The notes beneath the pieces were generated by a model. It ran no database searches. It was not told the DNA's origin and saw only the letters and a program-made list of their open reading frames with translations. The position numbers and the translations under genes are program-made. Shown one piece after another: positions 36,778 to 46,440 of a stretch of DNA of 47,474 bases; within the stretch, counting starts at the first letter, position 1; each line of letters begins with the position of its first letter. Source of the stretch: Piscibacillus salipiscarius JCM 13188 (GTDB taxonomy: Bacteria; Bacillota; Bacilli; Bacillales; Alkalibacillaceae); NCBI RefSeq assembly GCF_001311865.1, contig NZ_BBCD01000023.1, positions 1 through 47,474 on the forward strand, read 5' to 3'.

Positions 36778-37263
36778 ATGGATAGTAATTCTGTCGATCA
36801 GATTGTGAAAGATATAGAATTCATAAAAAAACAACTCAATGAAAAGATGGTAACCAAACTTGGATTAGATCAATACATAAGAATTGCTAAACGATTAGAT
36901 GACCATGCTAATGAGTGTGAAGAATGTGTTAATTTCTTAGAGGATTTAGAGCGCCACTTCAGAGATTTACAACATAGAATCAACGATCTAAATAAAGAAG
37001 ATTATCAACGTCATCACAAACAAACGAATAACATAAAAAATCACTTACAAAAAAAGCACGGGCTAGTACCTGAGAATCATTATATGACGTTATATATGTC
37101 AGTCGGGATTAGTCTTGGTGTTGCCTTAGGTATGCTTCTTTTTGACAACTTGGCTTTAGGAATTCCCATAGGAATGACACTTGGCATTGCGATTGGTAGT
37201 GGAATGGATTCAGATGCAAAAAGAAAGGAAAATGATATAATCTTATTGCTTACTAGAACATAA
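36778..37263 (+). CDS. Hypothetical protein with C-terminal membrane hairpin
   Basis: 161 aa; family not recognised. Residues 1-100 are soluble and helical with HANECEECVNFLEDLERHF, a possible metal-binding Cys/His cluster, and a coiled-coil-like HFRDLQHRINDLNKEDYQ. Two Gly-rich helices follow (VGISLGVALGMLLF and GIPIGMTLGIAIGSGM). The gene is directly upstream of cueP (16 nt), so a link to copper is possible but only by neighbourhood. Confidence 0.6.
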   Translation: MDSNSVDQIVKDIEFIKKQLNEKMVTKLGLDQYIRIAKRLDDHANECEECVNFLEDLERHFRDLQHRINDLNKEDYQRHHKQTNNIKNHLQKKHGLVPENHYMTLYMSVGISLGVALGMLLFDNLALGIPIGMTLGIAIGSGMDSDAKRKENDIILLLTRT

Positions 37264-37279
37264 AGGAGCGTCATAATAG

Positions 37280-37805
37280 ATGAAATTAAAATTTTTATTA
37301 ACTACTATATTGGTTTCAGTCATTTTAACTGGATGCGGGCAAAGTGAAGAAGCATCATCAGGAGATGTTGATATAAAGGAACTCGTGAATGATTATAGCA
37401 CTGATGAAATAACAGAAGGTTCTGCTTCCATCACGTCAGAAAAACTCATTATTCAAGATCAGGATGGACAAGAAAAATTTATGACTTACCAGAAGACGAG
37501 TTTTTGTCTCTATTGCCCCATTTGTAAACCAAACACATCCATGTACCAACCATAGCTTAACTGGCTGTCAAGGTGAGATGGTTGAAGAGACATTTGATGT
37601 TTATATCGAGAATCAAGATGGTGAAGTCATTGTTGATAAAGAAATGAAGACATTTAAAAATGGCTTCTTTGATTTATGGCTTCCGCGGGAACAAACATAT
37701 AACGTAACAGTAAAGCACGATGGAAAGATCGCCGAGCAAAAATTTCTACGTATGAGCCAGATGGAACTTGTATTACCACAATGCGATTATCCTAAGATGT
37801 TTTAA
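37280..37805 (+). CDS. cueP: CueP-family copper-binding lipoprotein (frameshifted)
   Basis: About 175 aa after repair. A lipoprotein signal (LLTTILVSVILTGCGQ) anchors it outside the membrane. After adding a T near 37480 and one near 37503 the text reads YDLPEDEFFVSIAPFVN then QTHPCTNHSLTGCQGEM, the Cys/His metal motif of CueP, and FFDLWLPREQTYNVTV with a last Cys in LPQCDY. In Salmonella CueP is a copper chaperone that feeds periplasmic SodC; in Gram-positives the partner is unclear. AAAGGAGCG precedes ATG 37280. Confidence 0.88.
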
Positions 37806-37837
37806 AAACCCTTCAAATTCATTTTGAAGGGTTTTTT
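37805..37837. terminator. Bidirectional terminator
   Basis: AAAACCCTTCAAA pairs with TTTTGAAGGGTTTT around TTCA. Confidence 0.9.
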
Positions 37838-37839
37838 GT

Positions 37840-38019
37840 TTATCGTTCTTGATCAAAGTCATCTGGATTTAATTCATCTGTTATATCATCTTGTATTCGG
37901 CCGTTATTAAGCTTTTCCTCTTTTTGATCAAAATCATCTGGATTAAGTTCGTCTGTTATTTTATTTTTATTCAGGCGGCTATGTTGGTTGTTTTGACTTC
38001 GTTGATCTTTACGGTCCAT
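37840..38019 (-). CDS. Small acidic protein with a repeated 12-residue motif
   Basis: 59 aa; not recognised. After a basic N-terminus (MDRKDQRSQNNQHSRLNK) the segment ITDELNPDDFDQ occurs twice, about 25 residues apart, once in the middle and once at the end. The repeats also agree at base level, so they may come from a recent duplication. The gene has AGAGGAG 8 nt before ATG 38019. It is probably soluble and disordered. Confidence 0.6.
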   Translation of the reverse strand: MDRKDQRSQNNQHSRLNKNKITDELNPDDFDQKEEKLNNGRIQDDITDELNPDDFDQER

Positions 38020-38131
38020 GTTGTTCACTCCTCTAATTTTATATGTTTAGTTTGAGGAGTGGAAAAACAATTATACACCCTTAATTACAACCATTCTCCT
38101 TAGTTATATCATTTGACAATTGGATAATCTT

Positions 38132-38866
38132 TTAGGATCTGAGTTCGTCGGAACGTCCGGCTGCCAAGCGGGGCCACTGAGCAGTTGGACGACCGTTCTG
38201 TTGAAACTGACCACCTTTGGAGCCCCAATGCTGCGGCCAACCCTCTGGCGAATCTTCCCAGAACTCTTGCCTACCGTAAACAGTCAAATCCAATAATCCG
38301 TACGAAGGTGACATCAGCTCATTGCCACGCCCGGTTGTCCAGTAGGTCTCGTAGACCCTCTCACCGTCACGGAGATAACAGACTAAGATACCGAAATGCC
38401 TGTCCACGATTAACCGATCTACTGATTCCTGCGGCACCGAATACCAGGGTATCGTCCAGCCCATAAAGTTGCGATATTTCTAACTCTCCTCGAATGGTCC
38501 CTCACAGAAAGTGGCATAGCTTACGTCCCTTGAATGCAGATAGGATAGCTCATTAATGTGAGTCGTGGAAAATGTGCAGCCCTCGCACTGCTCAGATGCG
38601 GGTTTGCCTGTGTGCCACATGTGGAAGTAAACAATTAACTGGCTGCGACCTTCAAACGCATCCAGCAAAGTAGCTGGGCTATCTGGTCCGATTAGTGGGG
38701 TGGTCGAATCCACCTCCACCATAGGCAACCGTCGACGGGCTGCCGCAATTGCGTCACCTTCACGAGTATGCGCCTTCTCTCGGATTCGCAACTCATTCAG
38801 TTCATTTTGCCAAGTGGATCGAGCGACCACTTTAGGCAAAGCAGAATTGCTAAAATAATCATTCAT
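38132..38866 (-). pseudogene. DUF899 thioredoxin-like protein with in-frame TAG
   Basis: About 244 codons. DUF899 proteins have a thioredoxin-like fold; here EQCEGCTF gives the Cys pair, and HINELSYLHSRDVSYATFCEGPFEES is followed by a TAG at 38479-38477, then YRNFMGWTIPWYS in the same frame and a normal end WPRLAAGRSDEL. The stop is a base substitution and not a run-length shift. Two counted 60-base lines (38161-38280) are 58% GC, well above the neighbours, and arginine codons such as CGG and CGC are common. Transfer from a GC-rich donor is likely. Confidence 0.8.
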
Positions 38867-38882
38867 ATAACTACCTCCTATT

Positions 38883-39035
38883 TTAAAGCTTTTTTCTATA
38901 GAATCGGCAGTAACTACTTGTTGTAAAGAAATTTACCTCATCAATCTGCTGTTTAAAACCATTAACATAAATCTCAATTGTTGCTCCCTCTTGTAGGAAG
39001 ATACTTTTCCATTTAATGAAATAATTCAATTCCAC
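38883..39035 (-). CDS. Possible 50-aa ORF upstream of DUF899 gene
   Basis: An AT-rich frame of 50 codons from GTG 39035 to TAA 38883. It begins VELNYFIKWKSIFLQEGA and contains TIEIYVNGFKQQIDEVN. It looks protein-like, but it has no ATG and no RBS. It could be the end of a larger decayed gene. The rest of the gap 38867-39241 shows only the DUF899 RBS and the glmS terminator. Confidence 0.25.
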   Translation of the reverse strand: MELNYFIKWKSIFLQEGATIEIYVNGFKQQIDEVNFFTTSSYCRFYRKKL

Positions 39036-39200
39036 AATATCACGTCGAGTTATTTAATAAGTATCTTTACACTCTTTATGTACACAAAATACCTTATAAG
39101 GAATATTCTTATCAAGGAATATTTAGAATTTTCAGTATAAATTGTTTCTTAAGGAGATTTTAATCCATTAACTCCTATAAAAAGTATTTTATGTGAATAT

Positions 39201-39232
39201 AAAAAGCTGAGGCTAAATAACCTCAGCTTTAA
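39201..39232 (-). terminator. glmS terminator
   Basis: On the minus strand AAAGCTGAGG pairs with CCTCAGCTTT around TTATTTAG and is followed by TTTT. Confidence 0.9.
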
Positions 39233-39241
39233 ACTTTATCA

Positions 39242-41044
39242 TTATTCCACTGTTACAGATTTTGCTAGATTCCTCGGCTTATCAACGTCACAGTCACGAT
39301 GAAGGGCTGCGTAGTAAGAAATTAGTTGTAATGGTAATACGGACACTAATGGTGTAAATAGGTTATGAACTGTTGGAATGACGAATGCGTCACCTTCACG
39401 ATCTAGTCCTTCTAAACTAATGATACAGTCATTAGCTCCACGCGTTACAACTTCTTGTACGTTGCTTCGGATTGAGCTGTTAACGTGTTCTTGTGTTGCT
39501 AGGGCAATTACAGGGGTACCATCTTCGATTAACGCGATTGTACCGTGCTTAAGCTCTCCGCCCGCAAATCCTTCAGCTTGGATATATGAAATTTCTTTTA
39601 GTTTTAAAGCACCTTCTAATCCAACGTAGTAATCAAGTCCGCGTCCGATAAAGAAGCAATTACGTGTTGTTGAAAGGTAATCTCGAGCGATTTGATCGAA
39701 AACTTCCTTTTGGTCACATAGAGCTTCCATGGCACTTGAAACGATTCCTAATTCTTTCATTGGATCAAAATCTAATGTTAAGCCTTTAGCACGAGCTGTA
39801 TCTACAGCTAAGATCGCTAATACGGCCATTTGTGCTGTGTAAGCTTTTGTTGATGCAACGGCAATTTCAGGTCCTGCATGTAGATGCATCGTATAATTTG
39901 CTTCACGAGAAAGGGTTGATCCCGGCACGTTTGTAATCGTAAGTGCTGGGTGTCCTAATTTATTGGTTTCCACTAATACTGAACGTAAGTCCGCTGTTTC
40001 ACCACTTTGTGAGATGAACACAAATAACGGCTTTTCAGATAGAAGTGGGAAGTTATATGAGAACTCACTTGCAACGTGTACTTCAGTTGGTACTTCTGCA
40101 ATTTTCTCTAAAAATTCTTTTCCGATTAAGCCAGCGTGATAACTTGTGCCAGCTGCGATAATATATACACGATCGCACTCGCTCATGGCTTTACGAATAT
40201 CTTCATCTAGCTTAATATCGTCATTTTCATCCTGATATTCTTGAATGATTTTACGCATGACGAACGGCTGCTCATCGATTTCTTTCAACATGAAGTGAGG
40301 GTAAGTGCCCTTTTCAATGTCACTTGCATCAATTTCTGCTGTAAATGGTTCACGTTTAACTGGTGTGCCATCTAATTTCTGAAGTTCTACGCTGTCTTGT
40401 TTAACAATGACCACTTCTTCATCCATTAGCTCAACGAATTGATCGGTTACTTGTAACATTGCCATAGAGTCACTAGCGACAACGTTAAAGTTTTCACCTA
40501 AGCCAACTAATAATGGGCTTTTGTTTTTCGCAACATACACTTCATCTGGATTTTCTGAATCTAATACCGCTAATGCATATGAGCCATGTAATAGGCTAAC
40601 TGTTTTACGGAATGCTTCAAGCGTATTACCTAGTTCTTGTGCGAACTTCTCAACTAACTGAACAATAACCTCAGTATCTGTCTCACTAACAAAGTTCACA
40701 CCTTCAAGATACTCACTTTTAAGTTCTTGGTAGTTTTCAATCACACCATTGTGAACTAAAGTGAATCTGCCAGATGTACTTTGGTGAGGGTGAGCGTTCG
40801 TCTCGCTTGGCTCACCATGAGTTGCCCAACGTGTATGACCTATTCCAGTTGTGGCCTTAACATTCTCATCCACAGCATCGCGTAAGGTCGCAATACGTCC
40901 TTTTACTTTAAATACGTTCATGTCTTGATCTGAACGTACCGCAATACCTGCTGAGTCATAGCCACGGTATTCTAATTTTTCAAGTCCTTTTAAAAGAATT
41001 TCTTTTGCGTCTTTGTTACCAATATATCCTACAATTCCACACAT
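39242..41044 (-). CDS. glmS: Glutamine-fructose-6-phosphate aminotransferase
   Basis: 600 aa, intact. Makes glucosamine-6-phosphate, the first step of cell-wall amino-sugar synthesis. MCGIVGYIG gives the N-terminal Cys glutaminase; GHTRWATHG and SETDTEV follow. Two SIS sugar-binding domains start near residue 285 ([26 protein letters not shown]), and the end is KSVTVE. A glmS ribozyme in the leader controls it. GGAGG precedes ATG 41044. Confidence 0.98.
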   Translation of the reverse strand: MCGIVGYIGNKDAKEILLKGLEKLEYRGYDSAGIAVRSDQDMNVFKVKGRIATLRDAVDENVKATTGIGHTRWATHGEPSETNAHPHQSTSGRFTLVHNGVIENYQELKSEYLEGVNFVSETDTEVIVQLVEKFAQELGNTLEAFRKTVSLLHGSYALAVLDSENPDEVYVAKNKSPLLVGLGENFNVVASDSMAMLQVTDQFVELMDEEVVIVKQDSVELQKLDGTPVKREPFTAEIDASDIEKGTYPHFMLKEIDEQPFVMRKIIQEYQDENDDIKLDEDIRKAMSECDRVYIIAAGTSYHAGLIGKEFLEKIAEVPTEVHVASEFSYNFPLLSEKPLFVFISQSGETADLRSVLVETNKLGHPALTITNVPGSTLSREANYTMHLHAGPEIAVASTKAYTAQMAVLAILAVDTARAKGLTLDFDPMKELGIVSSAMEALCDQKEVFDQIARDYLSTTRNCFFIGRGLDYYVGLEGALKLKEISYIQAEGFAGGELKHGTIALIEDGTPVIALATQEHVNSSIRSNVQEVVTRGANDCIISLEGLDREGDAFVIPTVHNLFTPLVSVLPLQLISYYAALHRDCDVDKPRNLAKSVTVE

Positions 41045-41062
41045 GTCGTGTTACCTCCTATG

Positions 41063-41112
41063 GAAAGAGGCAAACAAACTCCTGATGTCAGGGGCATTCG
41101 TTTGCCCCTTTC
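41063..41112 (-). other. Leader stem-loop between ribozyme and glmS RBS
   Basis: GAAAGGGGCAAAC (minus strand, 41112-41100) can pair with GTTTGCCTCTTTC (41075-41063) with one mismatch. GGGGCA and TGCCCC inside it can instead form a short hairpin. No T-run follows, so it is not a clear terminator. Confidence 0.5.
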
Positions 41113-41129
41113 TCGTATTCTGTATTTTT

Positions 41130-41297
41130 AGGTCATCTTATTTTAGTTGGTTGTGCATAGAGTTACCTCTATGTTTTCAACTAAAACACACAGCTGAGAT
41201 GACGTGCAGCTGGAAGGCACCCGCCGATGATTCGATGAAACCTTCTCCTCGTCAACTATTTCTAGTTAAACCGTCCATAGAAATAGTCCTGGCGCTT
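41130..41297 (-). ncRNA. glmS ribozyme-riboswitch
   Basis: The minus strand shows the glmS core: AGCGCCAGGAC at the cleavage end (41296 on), then GACGAGGAGAAGG, ATCGAATCATCGGCGGGTGC and TTCCAGCTGCACG, and the 3' stem GTCATCT paired with AGATGAC (near 41131-41139). It is self-cleaved with glucosamine-6-phosphate as cofactor, and cleavage reduces glmS mRNA. It lies between glmM and glmS. Confidence 0.95.
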
Positions 41298-41367
41298 TAA
41301 TATTAAGTTTTCCGACTACGCTCCTTTCCATTCCCGAATAACGTGCATTTTAAACAGCACAACTCAT

Positions 41368-41397
41368 ATTTTACTTTAAATTCAAGCGATTGGTCAA
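41368..41397 (-). promoter_or_regulatory. Candidate glmS promoter
   Basis: On the minus strand TTGACC (41397-41392), 18 nt, TAAAAT (41373-41368), about 70 nt before the ribozyme cleavage site. Supports transcription of glmS apart from glmM, which has its own terminator. Confidence 0.5.
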
Positions 41398-41411
41398 TTA
41401 CATTTTATTAA

Positions 41412-41443
41412 CAAAAAGCATAGGGCACTATAACACCCTATGC
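41412..41443 (-). terminator. glmM terminator
   Basis: On the minus strand GCATAGGG pairs with CCCTATGC around TGTTATAGTG and is followed by TTTTTG. Confidence 0.9.
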
Positions 41444-41463
41444 CTCTTCTATAAGTATGCAAT

Positions 41464-42805
41464 TTACATTCCTAATTGTTCCTCAATGACTTTAACAACT
41501 TGTTTCACATATTTATCGCAGTCATCTTTAGTTGGCGCTTCAACCATGACGCGTACAACTGGCTCTGTACCAGAAGGGCGTACAAGTACACGGCCTTTAT
41601 CGCCTAATTCTTGCTCAACGCGATCAATTTCTTGCTTAACTTTTTCGTTATCAGTAACACCATGTTTGTCAGTTACACGAACGTTCTTTAGTTCTTGAGG
41701 GAATTTCGTCATACCCTCAGCTAATTCAGATAAAGGTTTGCCAGTTTCTTGCATAACATTTACGAGTTGTAACGCTGATAACATCCCGTCACCCGTTGTA
41801 TTGTGATCTAAAAAGATAAGGTGTCCTGATTGTTCGCCACCTAAATTGAAATCATTCTTACGCATCTCTTCCATGACATAACGGTCTCCAACTTTAGTCT
41901 TTGCTGTTGAAATACCTAATTCATCAAATGCACGGTATAACCCGATGTTACTCATGACTGTTGTTACGACTGTATCTTGCTTCAGCCGGCCCTGACTTTT
42001 ATAATAGCTTCCGCAAATGTACATAATTTTATCGCCATCTACAATATTTCCTTTCTCATCTACGGCAATAAGACGGTCTCCATCACCATCAAAAGCTAAC
42101 CCTAGGTCTGCACCTTGCTCAATCACGGTTTCACGCAGTTTTTCAGGATTAGTTGATCCATATCCATCGTTAATATTAAGACCATCTGGGGATGCTCCAA
42201 TAGCCATTATGTCCGCTTCAAGGTCCGCAAATAAATGGGATGCGAGTGGTGATGTTGCACCATGAGCACAGTCTAACACAATTTTGACCCCATCAAAGTC
42301 AGTATCAACCGTTTGTTTTAAGTGTTGTAAGTATTTCTGGCCACCTTCATAGTAGTCCATCACTTGTCCAATGTCTCCGCCAACTGGACGAGGAAGATTA
42401 TCTTCACCATCCAATAAGGCTTCAATTTCATCTTCTTGCGCATCTAATAACTTAAACCCATCAGATCCAAAAATTGATTCCATTATCTTCAACTGGATTA
42501 TGTGAAGCTGAAATCATGACGCCAGCTTGAGCACCTGAGGCCTTTGTTAAATAAGCAACTCCTGGAGTTGAGATGACACCTAATCGCATCACTTCGACCC
42601 CAACAGATAGAATACCTGCGATTAATGCGCCTTCTAGCATCTCTCCTGAAATACGAGTGTCTCGACCAACTAGAATTCTTGGCTTTTCTGTTGCATTTTT
42701 TGTTAAAACATAACCGCCAAAACGGCCTAGTTTATAAGCTAATTCTGGTGTTAGGTCTTTGTTTGCTATGCCGCGAACACCGTCTGTACCGAAATATTTA
42801 CCCAT
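41464..42805 (-). CDS. glmM: Phosphoglucosamine mutase (frameshifted)
   Basis: About 447 aa after repair, the size of B. subtilis GlmM. Converts glucosamine-6-P to glucosamine-1-[12 protein letters not shown] at the start, the phosphoserine loop [12 protein letters not shown], the metal loop DGDGDR and EQSGHL, and the C-terminal [12 protein letters not shown] are all visible. The frame breaks near 42470 in a T-run; adding two T gives [13 protein letters not shown], the usual text. The gene is essential in Bacillus, so the break must be an artefact. Confidence 0.95.
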
Positions 42806-42846
42806 ATTATTTCGCTCCTTTATTCTCTTCCATATTTCTAATCTAT

Positions 42847-44086
42847 TTATTCTACTCGGACTCTAACCCGTTCTGTTTCTGTTTTGTAGCGTATACCGTC
42901 TGGCGCTTCAATGTTTATATCTTTATAGACTTCACCTTCTATGGTTTCCGATACGTCTATCCACACGCGGACATCTTCTTTACTTAACTCTTCTAAATCA
43001 GATGCCTTACCAATGAAAGTCACGTCAATTAAAGGCTCTTCAGGTTCCACAAAGGTAATGTCTTTACCTTCTGCTAAGTTTTCGACTTCAATATCTAATT
43101 CGGTTAACTCTCGTTCCTCAGCATTTTCTACAACTACCTCAACTTCAATTGTTTCAGGTTCTACTTTTCTAACCCCATTTGGTGTTTCTAATTGATGTTC
43201 AATCGTAGTCGTTTCACTAATTTCTGATAAATCTACCATAATTGGATCAATTTGGTCAATTCCATCTAGAGCTTCATTAGACCCATACATTGTCGCTGTA
43301 ACTGGAGTTACCTTTATATTTTCCAAAACGAGGTTCTCACTTAATTTACCAGTTGTTTCAGTCTCAATTGGTAGACGCTTGTCCGCCATAGATACATCCG
43401 CTTCAACGTTAACCGTCGACGGATTAATATAGACATTGAGTTCATTACCTTGAGAGTCATATACTTTAACTGGTATATTATTAGCATTTCCATCCTCTGT
43501 TAGGTCTTCAAAATTAACAATCGCTTTAACTATGCCAATTTTTTTCAATCTCTGACTTGGGTCCTGAAACTTCAACTTCTTTAGGGTCAATGGTTGGTTC
43601 AGACGCAAAGACTTCAGATAGGTCAGTACCATTTCTTCCTACGAATTCTAACTCTACTTGCTGTTTAATACTAGAACGCTCTTCTATGGTGACCTCAACC
43701 GTCTGAGGTTGAATGACAACGTTTAACTGGCTGGATAACCCATTATGTTGAACATCCACTTCATGAGTGCCTGGTTTTAAACCATTTAAATCAATAAACA
43801 CATCAAAGTTACGCTGCCTTACAGCTTGCGTCACTACGCCGACTGGACCTTCAATGGACACTTCCACTGTATCGGGCACACCACGCACGACATGACGACC
43901 TTCATCTAACTCAACTTGTAATGCAACATTCTCCATTGTTTCAGCTTCTGTCGTCCCTTGAGGAAAGAAAAATGATTCTTGTGACTGTGAAGCATTTTCA
44001 TCTATTGAAACTGTCAAGTACAGTAAGAGGGCTAGAAACAATGACACAATCCGTGTGAACCATGGGCTTTTAATCCATTTATCCAT
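42847..44086 (-). CDS. cdaR: CdaR (YbbR), regulator of c-di-AMP cyclase (frameshifted)
   Basis: About 412 aa after repair. A single TM segment at residues ~9-27 ([19 protein letters not shown]) anchors a set of extracellular YbbR domains (repeated PxxVEVSG, TVEVTIE, VRVRVE units). It binds CdaA and modulates it. The frame is lost near 43546, where an A7 run should be A6 ([15 protein letters not shown]). The ATG at 44086 overlaps the cdaA stop (8 nt), with GGAGGGGAAG upstream. Confidence 0.93.
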
Positions 44087-44899
44087 TCGTTCTTCCCCTC
44101 CAGTTCCACGATTTGCTACTTTCTTGATTGGCTTGTAATTCTTTAGTTAGCATCTTCCTCAAATCTTCTTCTTCTAATTTTCGATGAAGCTCACCATTTT
44201 CGTAGCTGAGATCATACCTGTCTCTTCTGACACCACAAGCGTCAGCGCATCTGTTACCTCACTAACTCCCATTGCTGCACGGTGTCTAGTTCCAAGTTCC
44301 TTCGAGATAAAAGGACTTTCACTTAACGGAAGATAACAAGCTGCAGCTACAATCTCATCATCTTTAATAATGACAGCCCCGTCATGCAATGGTGCATTAG
44401 GCATAAATATATTCGTTAATAACTCACTCGTTAACTTACCATTTACATTGATACCCGTTTCTACATATTCACTCATACCTGTTTCTCGCTCTATTGTTAT
44501 TAAAGCACCAATCCGGCGCTTACTCATATACTTACAAGAACTAACGATTGCTTCAATTGTGTCATGAATCGCTTTTTCCTGTGAATGAGAATGACGAGAG
44601 AAGATACTGCCACGCCCTAATTGTTCCAAAGCACGACGAATTTCAGGCTGGAAAAGGATAATCACTGCGAGGAAACCCCAGTCAATCGCTTGAACGACTA
44701 ACCACTGGACAGTTGTTAACCCTAGAATATTACTAATAAACCAAATACCTAAGACAACAAAGATTCCTTTTAGTAATTGGACAGCCTTAGTGCCACGAAT
44801 TAACGTAAATAATTTATATATAACGAACCATACGACCGCAATGTCGAGTACGATTCCGAGGATATGTAAAAGGTCAAACTCTTCCCACACAGGCCACAC
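44079..44899 (-). CDS. cdaA: Diadenylate cyclase CdaA (frameshifted)
   Basis: 273 aa after repair, exactly the length of B. subtilis CdaA. Three N-terminal helices (from ILGIVLDIAVVWFVIYKL) precede the DAC domain with LHDGAVII and LGTRHRAAMG, the catalytic DGA and RHR motifs. It makes the essential messenger c-di-AMP. One A is missing near 44190 (ACGAAAATGG should read TKNGELHRKL). Translation starts at GTG 44899 with AAGGGTG. It is the first gene of cdaA-cdaR-glmM. Confidence 0.95.
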
Positions 44900-44985
44900 A
44901 CCCTTATGACTTTATTTCTATCTTTACTACATTATATGCCACCTTAATTATAGCATAAATTGTTTTTCCTATAATCGCAAAATAA

Positions 44986-45013
44986 AACGTCTAGCAACTA
45001 AATGCTAAACGTT
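44986..45013 (-). terminator. Terminator of sigW-rsiW
   Basis: On the minus strand AACGTTTAGC pairs with GCTAGACGTT around ATTTAGTT and is followed by TTATTTT. It separates sigW-rsiW from cdaA. Confidence 0.85.
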
Positions 45014-45655
45014 AAGGACTAACAAATGATAAAAAGCTCTTAAATTCATTTTCCGCTCGATGATACATCCAGGCAAAGTATTGATCAATTTCAACTACTT
45101 TACCCTCTACATGATGTGATATATTCGCAACTTGATAATTATGATTGTTACTTGATTCGACAATTTGACTGTTAACAAGGGTTAGGTTGCCTTTAATTTT
45201 ACCCATCAAAACAACCTCTGCATTCCGAACGATAAAATCACCTTCAATGATTTGATCTTCAGGAATAATCACACGGTCCCCCTCTGTGATCACACCCTCA
45301 TGCTTAGATAAAGATAATTGCTGGTTTGAGTGAAAACTGCTAACTGTCGACGTAAACACCATGATAAAGAATACAACAGCAGCTGAGATTAGTGGATGCT
45401 CTTTAATAGTCTTCGAGAATTTCTTAGTTTTTGTATCTTCAGGTAAACGGCTCATAATATTAGTTTTTAAGTCACCAGGGGCCTCTACTTCTTGTACTTC
45501 AGAAAGTTTCTGGTCTACTTTTTAATATCTTGATAATGAACCTGACATTCTTTACATTCCATCAAGTGATGTTTTAAACAATTTTCTTCATCATGACTTA
45601 ACTCATGATTTAATAATCGATGTAACTCTTCCTCGAAAATGTGGTTACACGCCAT
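45012..45655 (-). CDS. rsiW: Anti-sigma-W factor RsiW (frameshifted)
   Basis: About 214 aa after repair. The cytoplasmic zinc anti-sigma (ZAS) motif is HLMECKEC (H-x3-C-x2-C), followed by one TM segment (PLISAAVVFFIMVFTSTV) and an extracellular part. It holds SigW inactive until cleaved by PrsW/RasP-type proteases on envelope stress. One A is missing near 45522 (AAAAAGTAG should read KKVDQKL). AGGAGC precedes ATG 45655, and the gene follows sigW by 6 nt. Confidence 0.93.
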
Positions 45656-45661
45656 CTTCAA

Positions 45662-46234
45662 TCAGCTCCTAATGGTCTTAACAAGACTTTTTCTTAAAGC
45701 CTCTCTCCCTCTGTGAAGGTGGGTTTTTACAGTCCCCACGGGTAAATCTAATGTTTCCGCTATCTCTTCTAATGACAATTCCCTTACGTATTTTAGCACA
45801 ATCACAGCTCTGTACTTAACAGGTAGCTCAAGTATAGCTTCTTGAATCGTATCATTTAGTTCTTGAGCCTCAACACTCTCATCAGGAGTCGGACCCTCAT
45901 GGTTGATTTGATCTAGATATGTATTACTGTGATCATCATTTATTGGTTGATCCAATATGTGCAAGGGCTTTTTCTTTCTCATCCAATCAATGCTTAAGTT
46001 TGTCGCAATTCGGTACAACCAAGGTGCAAACTTGTTCTTTTGTTTAAAAGATTGGATACTTGTATATGCTCGAACAAACGTTTCTTGTGTGATTTCTTGT
46101 GCATCATGATGATTCCCTAACATGCGATAACAATGCTGGTAGATTCCATGTTGATACTGATCAATAATATCACCAAACGCTTCGTGATTACCCTTTTTAA
46201 CTTGTTTGATTAACTGCGCTAACCTAAATTCCAT
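45662..46234 (-). CDS. sigW: RNA polymerase ECF sigma factor SigW
   Basis: 190 aa, intact. Region 2 reads YQHCYRMLGNHHDAQEITQETFVRAYTSIQSF with the -10 binding part, and region 4 (LPVKYRAVIVLKYVRELSLEEIAETLDLPVGTVKTHLHRGREALRK) binds the -35. It controls resistance to membrane-active agents. ATG 46234 fits the B. subtilis start; a longer frame to 46249 would run through the RBS (GGGGGA). A small hairpin CCGCA/TGCGG sits at the RBS. Confidence 0.95.
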   Translation of the reverse strand: MEFRLAQLIKQVKKGNHEAFGDIIDQYQHGIYQHCYRMLGNHHDAQEITQETFVRAYTSIQSFKQKNKFAPWLYRIATNLSIDWMRKKKPLHILDQPINDDHSNTYLDQINHEGPTPDESVEAQELNDTIQEAILELPVKYRAVIVLKYVRELSLEEIAETLDLPVGTVKTHLHRGREALRKSLVKTIRS

Positions 46235-46270
46235 ATTTGTCCCCCGCAAAAAAATGCGGTCATGCTTTAA

Positions 46271-46296
46271 TACGTCTTAAAAACAATAAGGTTTCA
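46271..46296 (-). promoter_or_regulatory. SigW-dependent autoregulatory promoter
   Basis: On the minus strand TGAAAC (46296-46291), 16 nt, CGTA (46274-46271) matches the SigW consensus exactly. It lies about 40 nt before the sigW start, so SigW should drive its own operon. Confidence 0.9.
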
Positions 46297-46390
46297 TTTT
46301 ATATGTAAAAAATTCGCATGACCCTAATCCCTTTCATTACATTATACCTAAAATTTACAAAAATTAAATTTTAATTCAAAATTTGTTAGA

Positions 46391-46426
46391 AAAAAGAAAA
46401 CCAAAGCACGCAACTAGGTGCTTTGG
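46391..46426 (-). terminator. rocF terminator
   Basis: On the minus strand CCAAAGCAC pairs with GTGCTTTGG around CTAGTTGC and is followed by TTTTCTTTTTT. Confidence 0.9.
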
Positions 46427-46440
46427 CTACTCAAAGATAT

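Noticed and set aside
38477..38479. TAG in DUF899 as a recoded amino acid (pyrrolysine)
   Set aside because: No pyrrolysine genes are seen, and TAG is used as a plain stop elsewhere, for example in the CdsA-family gene. A point mutation or error is simpler.
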